Shown: positions 45,444 through 48,304 of the stretch, in pieces
Layout: every line of letters begins with the position of its first letter
Numbering within the stretch: the first letter of the stretch is position 1
Assembly (NCBI GenBank): GCA_021775495.1
Contig: JAJFHT010000085.1
Coordinates: 1-48,304 of the forward strand
From: Hyphomicrobiales bacterium
GTDB taxonomy: Bacteria; Pseudomonadota; Alphaproteobacteria; Rhizobiales; Rhizobiaceae
Direction: 5' to 3'
DNA: 48,304 bases
Position numbers and translations under genes: made by a program
The notes under the pieces: generated by a model
Told to the model about the DNA's origin: nothing
The model's database searches: none
The model's input: only the letters and a program-made list of their open reading frames with translations

Positions 45444-46178
45444 TCATTGCCGGTTGGCCAGACGCTGGTGGCTCTGGCCGCCGGCGATTTCCAGAATGAG
45501 TTTGCGGCGGACGGCGTCGGCAAAGGTTGCCAGGCTGTCTGCGGTGATGACGAAGGCGCCTGGCCCACCGACGATGTCGCGCCAGAAGGCTTTCTCCAGA
45601 TCGTAACTGACCGGCCGACCCGAACAATGTCGGCATAGAATTGCGAGACCATTGATAACAATACCGGCGTCGATCACTTCCTGCCGCGCGCTTTCGATGG
45701 GCGGGCCGTTCCAATTGTTGGCGCTGTCGGCGGAAAAATCGATGACCCGGCGAAACCCTTCGATCTGATTGTCCTGGATCAATGATTTGGCAAACAGAAG
45801 AGCCGCGCCAATCGCATTCCGGCCAAACGCCCGACGGGGCGGGACAAGAAGAGCATCTGCGAAGCTGCCGGCGGAGGTGGCGCTATCGATCTCGGTCCAG
45901 TTTACGACCACATCCTGAGATGTGTCATCACCCCATTCCACATAGGTCAGTGCAATCCGCCCGTAAGCAGTGTTGCGGATTGCCGAGATGACCGACGGGT
46001 CGGTGATTGCCCTTGCATAACCTTCGCGCTGGAAGCGGATTTCGGCATCATCGATCGAACCGGTGGCGTCGGCAAGCAGAACCAGTTCAAGCGATACCGG
46101 TGTCTGTGCCGCGGCCGGGCTGCAGATCATAAAAGCCGCGCATAACAGCAGGAAACGGGAGATGCGATGACCGGGCAT
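45444..46178 (-). CDS. DUF1194 family secreted protein, von Willebrand A-like
   Basis: A 244-residue protein with a signal peptide (residues 1 to about 24, ending AAAQ). The mature part opens [25 protein letters not shown], where DATGS stands in place of the metal-binding DxSxS, and later segments ([23 protein letters not shown]) match DUF1194, a VWA-like family found in alphaproteobacteria. The Ser-to-Thr swap keeps a plausible metal site. Probably periplasmic protein binding. The hydrolase gene starts 40 bases downstream. Confidence 0.85.
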   Translation of the reverse strand: MPGHRISRFLLLCAAFMICSPAAAQTPVSLELVLLADATGSIDDAEIRFQREGYARAITDPSVISAIRNTAYGRIALTYVEWGDDTSQDVVVNWTEIDSATSAGSFADALLVPPRRAFGRNAIGAALLFAKSLIQDNQIEGFRRVIDFSADSANNWNGPPIESARQEVIDAGIVINGLAILCRHCSGRPVSYDLEKAFWRDIVGGPGAFVITADSLATFADAVRRKLILEIAGGQSHQRLANRQ

Positions 46179-46273
46179 GAATGCTCACCATGTATTGCTG
46201 TTCCGTTCGCCAACAGAAAAACACGGCGTTTGCCGCATTGCAACGCTGCAGGAGGGGTGCTCAGGCGTGGCAC

Positions 46274-46825
46274 TCACGCCTTGACATACGCAGTCTCTGC
46301 CAGTTCCTCTGTCACCCCGGCCTGGGTCGGGCGTTCGAGATACGTCGACAGCACCACATAGGTTCGGGTGCTGCGGACACTTGGCAGGTCATAGATTTTC
46401 GCCAGCAGGCCTTCCAGCGCCTGGCTGCTTTTCAGCCGGGCTTTCAGTAGCATGCAGGTGTCGCCGGTAACCGAGTGAATCTCCTCAAGCTCCGGCAACT
46501 CAGACAGCGCCATCAGTTCCGTTGTCTTGCCCCAACCCGCTGTGTCGACATGGATGAATGCAAGCAACGGTTTGCCAATCGATGGCCCGTCGATCAATGC
46601 CGCGGTGCCCCGAATGTGGCCGGAAGCGCGCAATCGCTTGACCCGTTCGTGAACAGCCGGAGCAGACAGAGCGACGCGCCGGCCAAGATCGGCATAACTG
46701 AGGTCGGCCTGGGCCACCAGTTCACCTAATAATTTTCGGTCGATGGTATCGATCTGGCGGTTTGCGAAGCCGGATTTCCGAATATTATCTGTTTTTGTTG
46801 CGTTCGGCACTTTTGCGTTTCCCAT
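46274..46825 (-). CDS. Lrp/AsnC family transcriptional regulator
   Basis: A 183-residue regulator. A helix-turn-helix lies at about residues 22-70 (IDTIDRKLLGELVAQADLSY, then LSAPAVHERVKRLRASGHI), and the rest is the RAM ligand-binding domain (FIHVDTAGWGKTTELMALSELPELEEIHSVTGDTCMLLKA). The first 20 residues are an extra, variable tail. The ATG at 46825 is chosen because the frame upstream lies in the MFS gene on the other strand. It is divergent from that transporter, which it probably controls in response to an amino acid. Confidence 0.88.
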   Translation of the reverse strand: MGNAKVPNATKTDNIRKSGFANRQIDTIDRKLLGELVAQADLSYADLGRRVALSAPAVHERVKRLRASGHIRGTAALIDGPSIGKPLLAFIHVDTAGWGKTTELMALSELPELEEIHSVTGDTCMLLKARLKSSQALEGLLAKIYDLPSVRSTRTYVVLSTYLERPTQAGVTEELAETAYVKA

Positions 46826-46833
46826 AATTTCAT

Positions 46834-46858
46834 TCGGCGAATAGATAGTATTACCGAA
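46834..46858. promoter_or_regulatory. Candidate Lrp/AsnC operator
   Basis: TTCGG (46834-46838) and CCGAA (46854-46858) form an inverted repeat around an A/T-rich centre in the 54-base gap between the divergent regulator and transporter genes. Size and composition fit an Lrp-family site. Weak evidence. Confidence 0.35.
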
Positions 46859-46879
46859 CATCAATCTGAAATCAAAAGA

Positions 46880-48037
46880 ATGCATCGCTCCGTTTATCTG
46901 CTGACTGCGTCCGTTGCCATTGTCGGATCCAATTCCCTGGTGCTGAGCCCGATTGCCGGCGCCGTGGCCGGTTCCTTTGCCGATACGGCTCCGGCAGACG
47001 TGATGATTGCATCTGCGATTTACGGTCTTGGCACCGCGGCCGGCGCGATAACGCTTGCACCCAAAGCAGACCGGATCGGAGCCGATCGCACGCTGGCTTT
47101 CGCGATCGTCGGCCTTGTTGTTGCGCTGGCAGCGAGCGCCGCCGCCCCGACATTGCTGATTCTGTGCCTGGCCCAGGGGTTCGCCGGACTGTCGGCCGGT
47201 GTGGCTTTGCCGGCGAGCTATACGCTGGCCGCGCAAACGGCGCAAAAGGGACGTGAGAGCGAGACGATCGGACTGGTCCTGACCGGATGGACGGTGAGCA
47301 TGGTTGCCGGTGTCAGTCTGTCAACGGTCCTTGCCGATCTTGTCCACTGGCGCGGCGTCTATACGGTTATGGCCGTTGCGGCGGCTATTGTTGGAACCGC
47401 GATCTTGCGGATGCGCGACTGGGGTGAACCGCAGAGATCGGAGAAGGCGACATCGCCGATGACGGCCCTTCGCGTGCCGGGAATCCGTGCCGCGCTGACT
47501 GTCTGCGCCGCCTATATGATCGCGTTCTACGGGCTCTACGGTTATCTCGGCGCCCACATACAGGGTGAACTGGGATATACCACCATGCTCACCGGTCTGG
47601 CGCCGCTTGCCTATGGTGTTGGATTCGGTGTTGCCGCGCCAATCGACCGGTTGATTGACCGGCATGGCGCCCATCGGATTTCGCTTTTCGTATTCCTCGC
47701 ACTGATCGCCGCCTATGCCGGCTTCGCGGTTTCGGCCGGTTCCTATCCACTCATCCTGTCGCTTTGTTTGTTGTGGGGCCTGATCAACCATCTTGGTCTC
47801 AATCTGATCGTCGGCCGCCTGACCGCGCTCGATGCGCGTCAGCGCGGCGCGATCATGGGCGTCTACAGCGCCGTCACTTATCTCTCGATGTTTGCCGGCA
47901 CGGCACTGTTTCGACCGGTGTTCACGCAATACGGATTTGCCGCCTGTGCAGTGCTTTCGGCCCTGTGCGTTCTTCCAGCACTTGTGGATGCTGTGCGGCT
48001 TCGATCTGCCGAATTGCCCCAGCATGGAAAGTTTTGA
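46880..48037 (+). CDS. Major facilitator superfamily transporter
   Basis: A 385-residue protein with about 12 membrane segments. The loop LAPKADRIGADRTLAF between helices two and three is the MFS motif A region, and LIDRHGAHRI is its repeat in the second half. The pattern GLSAGVALPASYTLAAQ is typical of the drug-efflux/amino-acid export group (DHA1). Being divergent from an Lrp/AsnC regulator suggests efflux of an amino acid or related compound. The start ATG at 46880 follows a weak site. Confidence 0.85.
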   Translation: MHRSVYLLTASVAIVGSNSLVLSPIAGAVAGSFADTAPADVMIASAIYGLGTAAGAITLAPKADRIGADRTLAFAIVGLVVALAASAAAPTLLILCLAQGFAGLSAGVALPASYTLAAQTAQKGRESETIGLVLTGWTVSMVAGVSLSTVLADLVHWRGVYTVMAVAAAIVGTAILRMRDWGEPQRSEKATSPMTALRVPGIRAALTVCAAYMIAFYGLYGYLGAHIQGELGYTTMLTGLAPLAYGVGFGVAAPIDRLIDRHGAHRISLFVFLALIAAYAGFAVSAGSYPLILSLCLLWGLINHLGLNLIVGRLTALDARQRGAIMGVYSAVTYLSMFAGTALFRPVFTQYGFAACAVLSALCVLPALVDAVRLRSAELPQHGKF

Positions 48038-48048
48038 AGACCGGTGAA

Positions 48049-48304
48049 CTATCGGGTGGCAAGTTTCGTGCAGACGACCAGAATACGGGCCGGTTCGACA
48101 CCTGACGATTCGTAGAGATGGCCTCGTCGGCTGTCGAAATAGATGCTGTCACCGATTTCCAACACGACCGGCTCGCGACCTTCCAGATTGACGGTAACCT
48201 GGCCTTCGAGCACCATCAGGAACTCCTCGCCGGTGTGGCTGATGAACCCGTCAATCTTCATTTCCTCGCGCGGGCGCAGCGGACCGAGCATCGGAACCAT
48301 GCTT
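48049..48304 (-). CDS. Cupin-domain protein, C-terminal part (probably an XRE-cupin regulator)
   Basis: The frame is open at the end of the window, so the gene starts beyond it. The visible 85 residues are a cupin: SHTGEEFLMVLEGQVTVNLE (first cupin motif, His and Glu metal ligands) and GDSIYFDSRRGHLYESSG (second motif). The pattern MLGPLRPREE before the cupin is typical of short regulators with an N-terminal XRE helix-turn-helix; that part is not visible. Confidence 0.75.
   Translation of the reverse strand, partial: SMVPMLGPLRPREEMKIDGFISHTGEEFLMVLEGQVTVNLEGREPVVLEIGDSIYFDSRRGHLYESSGVEPARILVVCTKLATR

Noticed and set aside
46826..47245. N-terminal extension of the Lrp/AsnC gene to 47245
   Set aside because: The extra 140 residues are antisense to the MFS gene and have no Lrp similarity.
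1..48304. tRNA, rRNA, CRISPR array or prophage
   Set aside because: No tRNA-like cloverleaf, rRNA sequence, regularly spaced repeat array, integrase or phage structural gene was seen in the gaps between genes, all of which are shorter than about 300 bases.

Overview
The window looks like chromosomal DNA of a soil, marine or host-associated alphaproteobacterium, most likely of the order Rhizobiales (Hyphomicrobiales). This is inferred from moderately high GC, the large number of ABC importers, and family choices such as a PPi-type phosphofructokinase, a DenD-like dehydrogenase and DUF2189, DUF1194 and DUF917 proteins. There are no rRNA or tRNA genes, no CRISPR array, and no complete insertion sequence or prophage. 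The window is a chain of small catabolic and transport modules, each with its own regulator.

Layout. (1) 1-4.3 kb: the end of a malate/lactate dehydrogenase-family gene, a coiled-coil lipoprotein, a small membrane protein with a good terminator, a 6-phosphofructokinase with PPi-type signatures, and a divergent S-adenosylhomocysteine hydrolase-like protein with altered active-site positions. (2) 4.35-11.65 kb: a sulfate-ester or sulfonate module with an IclR regulator, an SsuABC/TauABC/AtsRBC-type importer, two Cys-type sulfatases and a dedicated formylglycine-generating enzyme. (3) 11.86-13.9 kb: a DenD-like dehydrogenase and a DUF2306-like membrane protein. (4) 14.16-25.41 kb: a co-directional module with a polyamine-type ABC importer, a nitroreductase-like protein, a MalT/LuxR-type ATPase regulator, a hydantoinase-A-like protein, a DUF917 protein and an Asp/Glu/hydantoin racemase. 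A shared ACCTATCC motif lies before both halves. (5) 25.46-34.8 kb: a divergent module with a ribose-type ABC importer on one side and methylthioribose kinase (mtnK), methylthioribose-1-P isomerase (mtnA), a SorC regulator and a class II aldolase/short-chain dehydrogenase fusion on the other. No mtnB, C, D or E gene is present, so the module fits a DHAP-type carbon shunt better than the methionine salvage cycle. (6) 34.96-36.1 kb: two membrane proteins. (7) 36.29-42.03 kb: a complete dipeptide/oligopeptide-type ABC operon. (8) 42.0-48.3 kb: a MarR remnant with a tandem operator, a small membrane protein, an Asp-box protein coupled to a MoaD/ThiS-like protein, a 269-bp MITE-like element, a dienelactone hydrolase, a DUF1194 protein, an Lrp/AsnC regulator divergent from an MFS transporter, and the end of a cupin regulator.

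The strongest candidates for an undescribed system are the methylthioribose/deoxyribose shunt at 25.5-34.8 kb, where the divergent promoters share a palindrome, and the hydantoinase-like module at 14-25.4 kb. The 269-bp element after the MoaD-like gene is the clearest non-coding structure. All functional assignments come from reading motifs; no database search was run.
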